Below, one piece after another: positions 8,682 to 17,408 of a DNA stretch of 64,000 nt; position 1 is the stretch's first letter; each line of letters begins with the position of its first letter. Origin of the DNA: Pantoea sp. GD03673. GTDB lineage: Bacteria > Pseudomonadota > Gammaproteobacteria > Enterobacterales > Enterobacteriaceae. The notes under the pieces are model-generated. The model made no database searches. It saw only the letters and a program-made list of their open reading frames with translations, and was not told the origin of the DNA. The translations under genes and the position numbers were made by a program. The stretch spans positions 372,001 through 436,000 of the forward strand of contig NZ_JAOCKJ010000001.1 of assembly GCF_029844725.1 (NCBI RefSeq). Direction: 5' to 3'.

Positions 8682-8708
8682 CAGGCAGACATGCGCGTTG
8701 TCTGCCTG
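8682..8708. repeat. 9-bp hairpin just after sapB
   Basis: CAGGCAGAC and GTCTGCCTG form a perfect stem around a 9-nt loop, 34 bp after the sapB stop. No T run follows on the plus strand, so it may stabilise the sapAB mRNA end or be a weak terminator; on the minus strand a T-rich stretch follows. Confidence 0.5.
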
Positions 8709-8805
8709 ACATTGCTATCATTGCACGCATTTCCGCACACAAACGTTTTCTCTTCAGAAAGATTTGTGTTTGAATTGTTAAAATTTGATGAGGTGATAAA
8801 AATTT

Positions 8806-9012
8806 ATGGATGACGTCGACCTGGCACAGGAGCGTGAAGAAGCGCATCTCGCCGCTGCCCTGGCAGCCCGTAAGTCCAGATTAGTCAGCCTCAGTGGCCA
8901 GTGTATCTGGTGTAAAGAAGAGCCGGTTGTGATTGACTCGGCTTTCTGTTCAGCAGAATGCGGTGAAGACCATCATAAGCATCAGCGTGAGATGAAGCAG
9001 CGCATCACCTGA
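8806..9012 (+). CDS. Small zinc-ribbon protein, DUF2116/TraR-like, phage-type
   Basis: A 68-aa protein with an acidic helical N-terminus (D-D-V-D-L-A-Q-E-R-E-E) and a four-cysteine zinc-ribbon pattern, C-I-W-C at about 33-36 and C-S-A-E-C at about 48-52, ending in a basic His-rich tail. Similar small proteins occur in P2-like and other prophages and on plasmids, and the N-terminal half resembles the TraR/DksA group. The role is unknown. An AGGTG ribosome site precedes it. It is the first gene of the DNA inserted between sapB and sapC and hints at a mobile source. Confidence 0.65.
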   Translation: MDDVDLAQEREEAHLAAALAARKSRLVSLSGQCIWCKEEPVVIDSAFCSAECGEDHHKHQREMKQRIT

Positions 9013-9153
9013 TTGCCACAGCGCAGACATTGTCAGACGCTTAACTGCACTTTATTGCTGACATCGTGCTTATCGGGATTTTATTGCAGGGTGTCAGAAA
9101 CAATAACAGAATTTATGCACGTCCGTTGTCAATCATTCATACAAGGAAAGGAT

Positions 9154-9294
9154 ATGAGTCTCAGCAGAGTGTTTATGGTATTGACGTTTGCAGCGTGTCT
9201 TGCACTGCTGCTAAAAGCAGGTTCAGTTCATATTACGCATTATCTTGATGACAAAATCGACCATCAGATTACCCGATGGGCTGATGGCCGCTAG
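9154..9294 (+). CDS. Small single-span membrane protein, unrecognised
   Basis: A 46-aa product beginning MSLSRVFMVLTFAACLALLL with one hydrophobic helix at about residues 5-24 and a His/Asp-rich C-terminal tail. I chose the ATG at 9154 because AAGGAAAGG lies just before it; the longer frame from 9013 lacks a ribosome site. A strong terminator follows 18 bp after the stop, which supports a real short transcript. I do not recognise the family. Confidence 0.55.
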   Translation: MSLSRVFMVLTFAACLALLLKAGSVHITHYLDDKIDHQITRWADGR

Positions 9295-9312
9295 CCGACA
9301 GGCTTAATGTAT

Positions 9313-9336
9313 GCCCGCGCCAGAGCGGGCTTTTTT
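9313..9336 (+). terminator. Rho-independent terminator
   Basis: GCCCGC-GCCAGA-GCGGGC followed by TTTTTT, 18 bp after the small membrane protein gene. It would block read-through from sapAB towards sapC. The 250 bp to the next gene hold nothing else I can name. Confidence 0.85.
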
Positions 9337-9587
9337 ATGCCCTTTATGCCTAAGTGTTCCCCTATTTTAAAGGCTTTTTCACGGGCTTAATCAGGCGCAT
9401 GCTATTTGCGCATAACCCCGGTTTACGCTTGCATTGACTGCTGGTATTGCACATAACCAGGGATTAAGTCGTAGGAACATAAATCTGACAGGCATCTGAC
9501 AACTCCTCCTCATGAAATCCGTGCGTTAAATCGACAAAGCGGCCGGATGCGTTTGAGGCTGGAATATTATTTTATGGAGTAAGGCAA

Positions 9588-10028
9588 ATGACTATCAGTA
9601 TAAGACCTGCTCAATTACCTGATATCGAAGGTATTTTCTCTGTCAGAACATCTGTCATTGAAAATCATTTAAGCCGTGAGGAAATGAGGGAACTGGGAAT
9701 CACAGAAAGTAGCGTGGGCGATATGATCACAAAGGATCAGTGCGCCTGGGTTGCAATTGCCGCAGATGAAATTATTGGTTTTTCAATGATTTTAAAAGAC
9801 AAAGGCTGCCTTTTCGGCCTTTTCGTGCTTCCTGCATATGAAGGTAAAGGTATCGGTCGAAGACTGACTGTACTTGCAGAGCAGGAGTTATTCAGACATC
9901 ACGAAATTGCCTGGCTGGAAACCGACAAAAACAGCCGTGCGGCGAAGTTTTACCTGCAACTCGGCTGGGGTAATGAAACAAACATAGATGGCGCTTTTAT
10001 CAGATTAGAAAAGCAGCGTAATCGCTGA
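9588..10028 (+). CDS. GNAT-family N-acetyltransferase
   Basis: A 146-aa single-domain GNAT protein. The acetyl-CoA binding motif A is visible as L-P-A-Y-E-G-K-G-I-G-R-R-L at about residues 82-94, and the C-terminal motif as N-S-R-A-A-K-F-Y-L-Q-L-G-W. Such enzymes transfer acetyl groups to amines of small molecules or proteins; the substrate is not predictable. It stands alone in the sapB-sapC insertion, followed by a convergent diguanylate cyclase gene. Confidence 0.82.
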   Translation: MTISIRPAQLPDIEGIFSVRTSVIENHLSREEMRELGITESSVGDMITKDQCAWVAIAADEIIGFSMILKDKGCLFGLFVLPAYEGKGIGRRLTVLAEQELFRHHEIAWLETDKNSRAAKFYLQLGWGNETNIDGAFIRLEKQRNR

Positions 10029-10114
10029 ACGTCTGCAGCTCTATTTGCGTTCCGCTTCTGTCATGCCTCTGAAACACTAAGCGCCGGATGAAGATATGAC
10101 ATCACACATCTCAG

Positions 10115-11701
10115 TCAATTCAGTCCCTGGACCCGATTACGCCCTTTGTGTTTTGCTTCATAAAGCGCCTTATCAGCCTGTTGCCTGAGTCTTTTGGCCT
10201 CATCTGCCTGTCCGTCTGCAATCAGGCTACTGTATCCGGCGCTGAGGGTCACAACACCGTCCGGCAGCCCGGAAGTTTCGTGCGGTATTCTGGCCGCCAT
10301 AACAGCGTTGACTGCGCGTTCAGCTACCTTTTTCGCTTCTGTCTCACTGCTGAAAGGCAGGATAATGGCGAACTCTTCTCCGCCATAGCGTGCCACCACC
10401 GCATCCTGGCGCTGCGTAATTTCTTTCAGGATGTTGCTTACCCGCTGAAGGCAGGCATCACCGGCCACATGCCCGTAGGTATCGTTGTAACGCTTGAAAA
10501 AGTCGATATCAAACATGATGAGTGACACGGGTTCACCTGATTTTTGTGAGCGCTTGAGGACCTGATCCAGCATCGCGTCAAACTGGCGGCGATTCGCCAG
10601 TCCGGTAAGCCCGTCGATCAGCGCCAGTGACTGCAGCGTATGGTTGATTGTGGTCAGCTCATCCCGGATTTGTGTTAATTCCAGCTGATTTCTTACGTTC
10701 TTTTTAACCTGTGTGAGAACAAACTTTCCCATTCCTGAAATCATGACCAGCAGCACCAGATTCAGTATGACGTCGATGATATTGGCGGAGAACCAGTCTT
10801 CCCGGATCTTTTCAAGGTCATATCCCGCAGTGACGATCAGCGGATACTGTTCAAGACGGGCGTAACCATAGACCCGCTCCACCCCATCCAGTGCAGAGCG
10901 CCACGTTGCACTGCCACTGGCTGACGTTTTCAGGACGGTTGTAAATAATGGACTCGTTGACAGGCTGCGGTTAATGGCGGTGTCCGGAAAGGGCCGGATA
11001 TAAAGAACAGAGGTATCCGCCAGAATCAGCCCCAGAACGTCGCGGTCACCCAGCGTGTAGTAGCTGTAGAACTGCCGGAAATAGTCTACCTTGACCGTCG
11101 CCAGTGCGACTCCGGCAAAGTTGCCCTGTGAATCGTTCAGTCGTAATGAGACCGGAATAACAAGATCACCTGTAGACCGGCTGCGGATAACGCGACCAAT
11201 CCGGACACGGGTGTCTTCATGGGTTTGGTGCCAGATAAAATAGTCCCGGTCGGCGTTGCTTCCTTTCGCCGGAACATAGTTGCCCGACGTGGCAATCCAT
11301 TTACCCTGTGCGTCATAAATAAACAGGCCATGAAGCTGACGCAGTTTCCCCTGCTGCTCTTTAAGCTGATGAGCAAAGACGGGCGTTGCGGCGTAATTGA
11401 GTCCGTTCAGAGTGAGCTGCCGAACGGCATCAGCCAGCGTAATGTCTACCTGCAGAAAGGCATCTTCCGCCTGTTTGGCCAGTGAAACAGAAAGGTTACG
11501 GGCATCATCTTCACGTACTTTCTGATTGTGCTGCCATGAGCCCCAGAGCGTAAACATGTTGATAACTACTACCGCAAGCACGGTGATCAAAAGGAACAAG
11601 GCCATAGTGCGGCCAAGAGAATTACGCATGCCTGAGGGTGCAGCGTTGCCGTGGGTTTTATTCAAGTCAATTATTTCCAGTCCATTTCGATACTGAAACA
11701 T
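10115..11701 (-). CDS. Membrane-bound diguanylate cyclase with periplasmic sensor domain
   Basis: A 528-aa protein: cytoplasmic N-terminus, transmembrane helix about 30-52, a periplasmic Cache-like sensor region of about 250 residues, a second helix about 302-322, a short linker and a C-terminal GGDEF domain with the active-site motif R-Y-G-G-E-E-F-A-I-I-L-P. It should make c-di-GMP in response to an extracytoplasmic signal. The upstream inhibitory site is altered: R-Q-D-A stands where RxxD is expected, so product feedback may be lost. No clear ribosome site precedes 11701; an internal ATG at 11629 (MRNSLGRTMALF, 504 aa) is a possible start. Confidence 0.88.
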   Translation of the reverse strand: MFQYRNGLEIIDLNKTHGNAAPSGMRNSLGRTMALFLLITVLAVVVINMFTLWGSWQHNQKVREDDARNLSVSLAKQAEDAFLQVDITLADAVRQLTLNGLNYAATPVFAHQLKEQQGKLRQLHGLFIYDAQGKWIATSGNYVPAKGSNADRDYFIWHQTHEDTRVRIGRVIRSRSTGDLVIPVSLRLNDSQGNFAGVALATVKVDYFRQFYSYYTLGDRDVLGLILADTSVLYIRPFPDTAINRSLSTSPLFTTVLKTSASGSATWRSALDGVERVYGYARLEQYPLIVTAGYDLEKIREDWFSANIIDVILNLVLLVMISGMGKFVLTQVKKNVRNQLELTQIRDELTTINHTLQSLALIDGLTGLANRRQFDAMLDQVLKRSQKSGEPVSLIMFDIDFFKRYNDTYGHVAGDACLQRVSNILKEITQRQDAVVARYGGEEFAIILPFSSETEAKKVAERAVNAVMAARIPHETSGLPDGVVTLSAGYSSLIADGQADEAKRLRQQADKALYEAKHKGRNRVQGLN

Positions 11702-12350
11702 AATTTATGTATGAGATAACCGCAAGCAAACCGGGATGCCCCACACCGGGAGTGTTTTTTTTGCGGCTCCGGTCTCAGGAATGTTAACCCGCATTTGCAT
11801 TACTGATTTCTCCTCAGAGCAGTTTCGTTAGCGGATGTTCAGTCGCTTGGCCAGAAATGAATTATGCCGTTTTAAGGCATGAAGGGCTGCGCTCAAACGT
11901 TGCATTCGCACATGAGCCCTGCTGACTGCTGGCAGGACGTCGGGTTACCAACCTGTCGCACAGGCAGTTCCCTGTTTGCATTTATTGCCCAATCGTGATG
12001 AATGGATATCTCTTATTTCCAGCCACACCGCGGGTGAGAAAAAATATGCATGAGCCACACAACCTTAAAATACAGAGAATAATTTTACTCTGACGCGTTA
12101 ATCAGAATCCGGTCTTTCGAAGAGAAGTGTTGGAGTTTTCTATGAACTGCCGTTTATTAAGCGTTATTTCGGCCCCCTGAAATAACACTTTACAGGTATA
12201 GCGCACCGTTAAATTAATAACTTCACCTCCTGACAGAATTAACAGTCAGGCACGGCAAAAACGACCGATGACCTCTCGGCAGGCATTTTTATGTGTGACT
12301 AATATCATTAACGAAGAAAACGGCGTTAAAAGTATATATTATCAACCACA
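11702..12350. other. Intergenic stretch without a supported gene
   Basis: About 650 bp, AT-rich in its second half. A tiny frame at 12141-12179 (M-N-C-R-L-L-S-V-I-S-A-P-stop) follows a weak ribosome site; it looks like a leader peptide but no structural gene follows. Otherwise I see nothing beyond possible promoter sequence for the divergent diguanylate cyclase. Confidence 0.4.
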
Positions 12351-12376
12351 AGGCCCCAACAGAAATGTCGGGGCCT
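12351..12376 (-). terminator. Possible terminator of yciG
   Basis: AGGCCCC and GGGGCCT form a 7-bp stem with a 12-nt loop, 29 bp after the yciG stop on the minus strand. The following T content is low, so this is a moderate candidate. Confidence 0.5.
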
Positions 12377-12404
12377 GCGGCTTGATCAGAAGCGTAAACG
12401 CGGA

Positions 12405-12584
12405 TTATTCAGACTTACGTCCGCCGCTGTGGCTATTCTGCCCACCTTTCTTACCCGCTTCAGACGCCTTTTCCCGGTCATTGGCGAAATTACCGCCGCT
12501 GTTATGCCCGCCTTTTTTACCCGCTTCTGATGCTTTCTCGGGATTTTCTGCGAAGTTACCTGAACCACCACGATGTTCGGCCAT
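12405..12584 (-). CDS. yciG: YciG, KGG-repeat stress protein
   Basis: A 59-aa, very hydrophilic protein starting M-A-E-H-R-G-G-S-G-N-F-A, as in E. coli YciG, with two repeats K-A-S-E-A-G-K-K-G-G. Proteins with these KGG/GsiB repeats are sigma-S-linked stress proteins; YciG is needed for swarming in E. coli. I chose the ATG at 12584 because a good ribosome site (CCAGGAG on the minus strand) precedes it. In E. coli yciG lies by trpA; here it is within the sapB-sapC insertion, and nothing replaces it next to trpA. Confidence 0.87.
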   Translation of the reverse strand: MAEHRGGSGNFAENPEKASEAGKKGGHNSGGNFANDREKASEAGKKGGQNSHSGGRKSE

Positions 12585-13487
12585 AATATCCTCCTGGATA
12601 TAGATAATAGTTGGCAACCAGCATAATGAGTTACGCCAGCCGTATTCGTGTTGCAGTTCTTATTCTAGAAGAGGCCCTCATGTATGCAAGCGCACCCGGA
12701 ATAACCTGATAATAAAAGCAAGCTAAGCGAAACGCATTAACACAATAATAAGCCAGCCGACAGATTGGTAATTTTAAAAATAAAACATAGCGTTAACAAC
12801 CGGACAAAAAAACCTGTACTGCAAACGCCATTAATAAAGTTTTACGCTTATATAAACTTAAAAAAACCTGCCACTCAGACAATGCCCGCTATTTGCCTGT
12901 CAGCAGCATAAAACCTGACGCAAAGCGTTCGCGTTTGATTCACCCCGTCACAGCGACAGTCCCCCCACGCTGCACAATCGTGCCCCCGCCCTGAATTGGC
13001 TGGCCGGACGCGACAAACAAAACGCCGCAGACTCCTGTTCATTCGATGCAATGGCCGGGACCGGCATCCCAAAGGTCGTGCTCATCGCCGGTCCAGAGCG
13101 ATTTCCCTGCCATGCCGCACACTCGCGGCTTTTGTCCGTGTACTCTCCCCGTCCGTTGCAGGCCTGTCCTGACGTCATCGTCGACGTTCTGCGGAGGCGG
13201 ATCGTTACCTTTTGTCACGCAGAACCGAAATTGCAGACGGCGTTCCCTTGCCTGCGACAGGGATATCGACGGATAATCCCCTGTATCGCGCTGAACGGGC
13301 TTATCCTTAGAGCAGCAACGGCTGATAAATGTTACGCCTGCTAAGAGGGATGCCTGACATGTGGTCCTTGCAGATTGACGACGACGCCTTTATCGCGGCA
13401 TTACCTCTGGTATTAATGTGTATTTCCCCGCATCGCATACACAGCAGCTTAGCTCTTCAGATTAGTCCTGGTGAAGCAACATTACGC
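12585..13487. other. Long non-coding or decayed stretch upstream of sapC
   Basis: About 900 bp. The first 300 bp are AT-rich; 12890-13345 is GC-rich and contains an open frame on the plus strand from about 12917 to 13344 without a good start or any recognised motif. It could be a decayed gene. No RNA gene or repeat stands out. Confidence 0.4.
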
Positions 13488-13516
13488 ATTAAATCGAGAT
13501 AAATAACTGATATGAT
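13488..13516 (+). promoter_or_regulatory. Candidate promoter for the separated sapCDF half-operon
   Basis: An extended -10 element TGATATGAT (13508-13516) lies 53 bp before sapC, with a weak -35-like ATTAAA at 13488. Because terminators and an oppositely oriented gene separate sapC from sapB, sapCDF need a promoter of their own; this is the best candidate I can see. Confidence 0.4.
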
Positions 13517-13560
13517 TTACTTTTACAAAGCAACGTTGCCTGAAGTTAAGCACAGTAAAG

Positions 13561-13582
13561 TGAAACATTATGCCCTCCGATA
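13561..13582. repeat. Right copy of duplicated sapB/sapC junction
   Basis: TGAAACAT directly joined to TATGCCCTCCGATA. In frame this reads V-K-H-Y-A-L-R-stop, the end of SapB ([10 protein letters not shown]) minus three codons, overlapping the sapC start exactly as in the undisturbed operon. It is therefore a remnant of a second sapB tail. Confidence 0.85.
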
Positions 13583-14460
13583 ATATCTACGCTGAAAAAC
13601 GCCTGCCCAGCGCGTTTCGTCAGAGCTGGCACCATTTCTATGGCAACCCGATCTCGATGGTCGGCCTCTATGGCTTTGGCTCGTTGCTGCTGCTCTGCCT
13701 TTTTGGCGGGCTGATGGCACCTTACGGCATTGACCAGCAGTTCCTGGGGTATCAGCTGCTGCCGCCGTCATGGTCGCGCTATGGCGATGTCTCGTTCTTT
13801 CTCGGCACTGACGATCTGGGCCGGGACGTACTGAGTCGCCTGCTGAGTGGTGCAGGACCGACGGTGGGTTCAGCGATCCTGGTGACACTGTTCGCTACGC
13901 TGGGCGCACTGGTGCTGGGTGTGCTGGCGGGCATGACGCACGGCATTCGCTCGGCGGTGATGAACCACGTACTGGATACCCTGCTTTCCCTTCCCTCGCT
14001 GTTGCTGGCGATTATCGTGGTGGCGTTTCTCGGGCCGCGACTGGAACATGCGCTGCTGGCAGTCTGGCTGGCGCTGATGCCACGTCTGGTGCGCGAGATT
14101 TACAGTGCCGTGCATGATGAGCTGGAGAAAGAGTACGTGGTGGCGGCACGCCTGGACGGTGCCCGTGGGCGCAATATCCTGCGCTACGCCATTTTACCGA
14201 ACATTTTACCGTTGCTGATCACCGAAATTACCCGCGCACTGTCGATGGCGATTCTGGATATTGCCGCACTTGGCTTTCTTGACCTGGGCGCACAGCTGCC
14301 TTCGCCGGAATGGGGCGCGATGCTGGGCGACTCGCTGGAACTGATCTATGTCGCGCCCTGGACCGTGATGCTGCCCGGTGTGGCGCTGATGGTCAGCGTA
14401 TTAATTGTTAACCTGCTCGGTGACGGCATCCGTCGCGCCGTCGAAGCGGGAGTGGAATAA
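13570..14460 (+). CDS. sapC: SapC transporter permease
   Basis: Second inner-membrane permease of the Sap transporter, 296 aa, the same length as E. coli SapC, starting [11 protein letters not shown]. It has five to six membrane helices and the permease loop motif around [13 protein letters not shown]. The stop overlaps the start of sapD. The gene is intact despite the insertion upstream, so the transporter can still be complete if sapCDF are transcribed. Confidence 0.96.
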   Translation: MPSDNIYAEKRLPSAFRQSWHHFYGNPISMVGLYGFGSLLLLCLFGGLMAPYGIDQQFLGYQLLPPSWSRYGDVSFFLGTDDLGRDVLSRLLSGAGPTVGSAILVTLFATLGALVLGVLAGMTHGIRSAVMNHVLDTLLSLPSLLLAIIVVAFLGPRLEHALLAVWLALMPRLVREIYSAVHDELEKEYVVAARLDGARGRNILRYAILPNILPLLITEITRALSMAILDIAALGFLDLGAQLPSPEWGAMLGDSLELIYVAPWTVMLPGVALMVSVLIVNLLGDGIRRAVEAGVE

Positions 14461-15456
14461 ATGCCGTTACTTGATATCCGAAATCTGACCATTGAGTTTA
14501 TGACCGCTGACGGGCCGGTCAAAGCGGTCGATCGCGTCAATCTGACGCTGGCCGAAGGTGAAATCCGCGGGCTGGTCGGTGAATCCGGCTCCGGTAAAAG
14601 TCTGGTCGCCAAAGCTATCTGCGGCGTGACCAACGATAACTGGCGGGTGACCGCCGATCGCATGGTGTTTGATGATGTAGACCTGCTGCGCTTGTCCCCA
14701 CGCGAGCGCCGTCGCATTATCGGGCATAACGTTTCGATGATTTTTCAGGAGCCGCAATCCTGTCTTGATCCCTCGGAAAGCATTGGCCGTCAGCTGATGC
14801 AGGTGATCCCGCGCTGGACGTATAAAGGTTCCTGGCTCAAACGATTCTGGTTCTGGCGCAAAACCCGCGCCATTGAGCTGCTGCATCGCGTCGGCATCAA
14901 AGATCATAAAGACATCATGCGTAGCTTCCCCTATGAGCTGACCGAAGGGGAATGCCAGAAAGTGATGATCGCCATTGCGCTGGCCAACCAGCCGCGTCTG
15001 TTGATCGCCGATGAGCCGACCAACGCCATGGAGCCCACGACGCAGGCGCAGATATTCCGCCTGCTGAGCCGTCTGAACCAGAATAACAACACCACCATTC
15101 TGCTGATCAGTCACGACCTGCGCACCATGAGTCAGTGGGCTGATCGCATTAATGTCATGTATTGCGGTCAGACGGTGGAAACCGCGCACAGCGAAGATCT
15201 GATGAGTACGCCGCATCATCCTTACACTCAGGCGCTGATTCGGGCCATGCCCGATTTTGGCCGCGCCCTGCCGCACAAAAGTCGTCTCAACACGCTGTCA
15301 GGGGCGATCCCGTCGCTGGAGAGCCTGCCGATTGGCTGTCGTCTGGGGCCACGCTGTCCCTACGCACAGCGCAAATGTGTTGAAACGCCGCGCCTCACCG
15401 GCAGCAAGACTCATCTTTTTGCCTGTCATTTCCCGCTGAATATGGAGGGCCAGTAG
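14461..15456 (+). CDS. sapD: SapD transporter ATPase subunit
   Basis: ABC ATPase of 331 aa (E. coli 330), OppD/DppD class. Walker A is G-E-S-G-S-G-K-S, Walker B is L-L-I-A-D-E-P, and the signature is L-T-E-G-E-C-Q rather than LSGGQ, a deviation that E. coli SapD also has. The C-terminal oligopeptide-transporter extension contains [12 protein letters not shown] and further cysteines. SapD powers Sap import with SapF and in E. coli also supports Trk potassium uptake. It directly follows sapC. Confidence 0.96.
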   Translation: MPLLDIRNLTIEFMTADGPVKAVDRVNLTLAEGEIRGLVGESGSGKSLVAKAICGVTNDNWRVTADRMVFDDVDLLRLSPRERRRIIGHNVSMIFQEPQSCLDPSESIGRQLMQVIPRWTYKGSWLKRFWFWRKTRAIELLHRVGIKDHKDIMRSFPYELTEGECQKVMIAIALANQPRLLIADEPTNAMEPTTQAQIFRLLSRLNQNNNTTILLISHDLRTMSQWADRINVMYCGQTVETAHSEDLMSTPHHPYTQALIRAMPDFGRALPHKSRLNTLSGAIPSLESLPIGCRLGPRCPYAQRKCVETPRLTGSKTHLFACHFPLNMEGQ

Positions 15457-15457
15457 C

Positions 15458-16261
15458 ATGGAGACCCTGCTGGAAGTGCGCAACCTGAGTAAAACGTTTC
15501 GCTATCGCACCGGCCTGTTCCGGCGTCAGCACGTTGAGGCGGTGAAGTCGGTCAGTTTTACCCTGCGCGAAAAGCAGACGCTGGCGATTATCGGTGAAAA
15601 CGGTTCCGGCAAGTCCACGCTGGCGAAAATGCTCAGCGGCATGATCGCGCCAACGGAAGGTGAGATTCTGATAGACGATCACCCGCTGACCTTTGGCGAT
15701 TACGGCTATCGCAGTCAGCGCATCCGCATGATTTTCCAGGATCCTTCAACCTCACTGAACCCGCGTCAGCGCATCAGTCAGATCCTGGAGTTTCCGCTGC
15801 GGCTGAATACCGGACTCACTGCGGAAGAGCGCGAAAAACGCATTATCGACACCCTGCGTCAGGTAGGTTTATTGCGCGATCACGCGGGCTATTATCCGCA
15901 CATGCTGGCCCCCGGACAAAAACAGCGTCTGGGACTGGCGCGTGCGTTAATCCTGCAACCCAAAGTGATTGTTGCTGACGAAGCGCTGGCCTCACTGGAT
16001 ATGACCATGCGCTCCCAGCTGGTGAATCTGATGCTGGAGCTGCAGGAGAAGCACGGAATCGCCTACATTTATGTTACCCAGCATCTGGGGATGATGAAGC
16101 ACATCAGCGACAAGGTGCTGGTGATGCATCAGGGCGAAGTGGTTGAACGCGGCGGCACCGCTGACGTGCTCGCGTCCCCGCTGCACGATCTGACCCGACG
16201 GCTCATCAGCAGCCACTTTGGCGAGGCACTGAGTGCTGAAGCCTGGCGGCGCGAGCGCTGA
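15458..16261 (+). CDS. sapF: SapF transporter ATPase subunit
   Basis: ABC ATPase of 267 aa (E. coli 268). Walker A G-E-N-G-S-G-K-S-T, signature L-A-P-G-Q-K-Q-R, Walker B V-I-V-A-D-E-A (Ala in place of the common Pro, as I recall for E. coli SapF). It pairs with SapD to energise SapBC. It starts 1 bp after the sapD stop and closes the operon; fabI follows with its own promoter. The small ycjD gene found here in E. coli is absent. Confidence 0.95.
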   Translation: METLLEVRNLSKTFRYRTGLFRRQHVEAVKSVSFTLREKQTLAIIGENGSGKSTLAKMLSGMIAPTEGEILIDDHPLTFGDYGYRSQRIRMIFQDPSTSLNPRQRISQILEFPLRLNTGLTAEEREKRIIDTLRQVGLLRDHAGYYPHMLAPGQKQRLGLARALILQPKVIVADEALASLDMTMRSQLVNLMLELQEKHGIAYIYVTQHLGMMKHISDKVLVMHQGEVVERGGTADVLASPLHDLTRRLISSHFGEALSAEAWRRER

Positions 16262-16294
16262 TTTTTGCTGCATATCGCGGAAATTGCGGGCCGA

Positions 16295-16334
16295 TTTACC
16301 TGATTTATGAGAGACGTGCTAGAATCCGCACGTC
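16295..16334 (+). promoter_or_regulatory. fabI promoter with overlapping palindrome
   Basis: TAGAAT (16320-16325) is a good -10, with a -35-like TTTACC about 19 bp upstream. The -10 lies in the loop of a perfect 7-bp inverted repeat, GACGTGC (16313-16319) and GCACGTC (16328-16334), which could be a regulator site or a hairpin at the transcript start. Confidence 0.5.
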
Positions 16335-16402
16335 GATTAACGTCGGTCGCTTACTTTTTAACCATGCGGCCGCCAACTACAATGACCATAAGGATTACAG
16401 CT

Positions 16403-17191
16403 ATGGGTTTTCTTTCCGGTAAGCGCATTCTGATTACTGGCGTTGCCAGTAAACTTTCCATGGCCTACGGTATTGCACAGGCGATGCACAAACAGGGCGC
16501 AGAACTGGCTTTCACCTACCAGAACGACAAGTTAAAAGGTCGTGTGGAAGAGTTTGCTAAAGATTTGGGTTCAGACATCGTGCTGCCATGTGACGTAGCC
16601 GAAGATGAAAGCATCAAATCTCTGTTCACTGAACTGGCAAAAACCTGGCCGAAATTTGACGGTTTCGTTCACTCTATCGGTTTCGCCCCAGGCGAGCAGC
16701 TGGTTGGCGACTACGTGAACGCCGTTACCCGCGAAGGCTTTAAAATCGCGCATGACATCAGTGCTTACAGCTTCGTCGCGATGGCCAAAGAGTGCCGCGA
16801 GATGCTGAATCCAAATTCTGCGCTGCTGACCCTCTCTTACCTGGGTGCTGAACGCGCCATCCCTAACTACAACGTAATGGGTCTGGCGAAAGCCTCGCTG
16901 GAAGCTAACGTGCGTTACATGGCTAACGCTATGGGTCCGGAAGGCGTGCGTGTTAACGCCGTTTCTGCCGGTCCTATCCGCACCCTGGCGGCATCAGGCA
17001 TCAAAGATTTCCGTAAGATGCTGGCACATTGCGAAGCGGTCACCCCGATTCGCCGTACCGTTACCATCGAAGATGTCGGCAACTCAGCAGCATTCCTCTG
17101 CTCTGACCTGGCTGGCGGCATCACCGGTGAAGTGGTACACGTTGATGGCGGCTTCAGCATCGCCGCAATGAACGAACTGGAACTGAAATAA
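16403..17191 (+). CDS. fabI: Enoyl-[acyl-carrier-protein] reductase (NADH)
   Basis: FabI carries out the last reduction of fatty-acid elongation (trans-2-enoyl-ACP to acyl-ACP) in the cytoplasm. The 262-aa protein matches E. coli FabI in length. Visible residues are the cofactor start G-V-A-S-K-L-S, the catalytic Tyr146/Tyr156/Lys163 arrangement ([13 protein letters not shown]) and Gly93, the wild-type residue at the site of triclosan-resistance changes. The ATG at 16403 has AAGGA upstream; a longer frame from 16307 would run through the promoter. Confidence 0.98.
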   Translation: MGFLSGKRILITGVASKLSMAYGIAQAMHKQGAELAFTYQNDKLKGRVEEFAKDLGSDIVLPCDVAEDESIKSLFTELAKTWPKFDGFVHSIGFAPGEQLVGDYVNAVTREGFKIAHDISAYSFVAMAKECREMLNPNSALLTLSYLGAERAIPNYNVMGLAKASLEANVRYMANAMGPEGVRVNAVSAGPIRTLAASGIKDFRKMLAHCEAVTPIRRTVTIEDVGNSAAFLCSDLAGGITGEVVHVDGGFSIAAMNELELK

Positions 17192-17199
17192 GTCAGTTA

Positions 17200-17228
17200 A
17201 GGGCGAGCCTGGCTCGCCCTTCTTTTTT
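17200..17228 (+). terminator. fabI terminator
   Basis: AGGGCGAGC-CTG-GCTCGCCCT followed by TTCTTTTTT, 8 bp after the fabI stop. Confidence 0.95.
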
Positions 17229-17408
17229 GCCCCTGCTCCCTTCTCCCGCCTGATTTTTCTGCCGTTATACCGTAACGCTATTAATTATCACCGATCATTC
17301 TTTTGCCCCGGTCTGGCCATCAGCGACGATAAGCCTGCCCTTCGGTTTATGCACATTTTCAGATTTTGCCACCTGCATACCGAACCCGAATTTGCAAAAG
17401 GATTGATC

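Noticed and set aside
12141-12179. 12-codon leader-like peptide frame
   Set aside because: No downstream operon or attenuator hairpin to regulate; likely chance.
12917-13344. Open plus-strand stretch of about 140 codons before sapC
   Set aside because: No start codon until 13051, no ribosome site, no motif and odd composition. At most a decayed gene.
8617-13582. Interpretation as a prophage or integrative element
   Set aside because: No integrase, excisionase, transposase or structural phage gene; only one small zinc-ribbon protein is phage-like.
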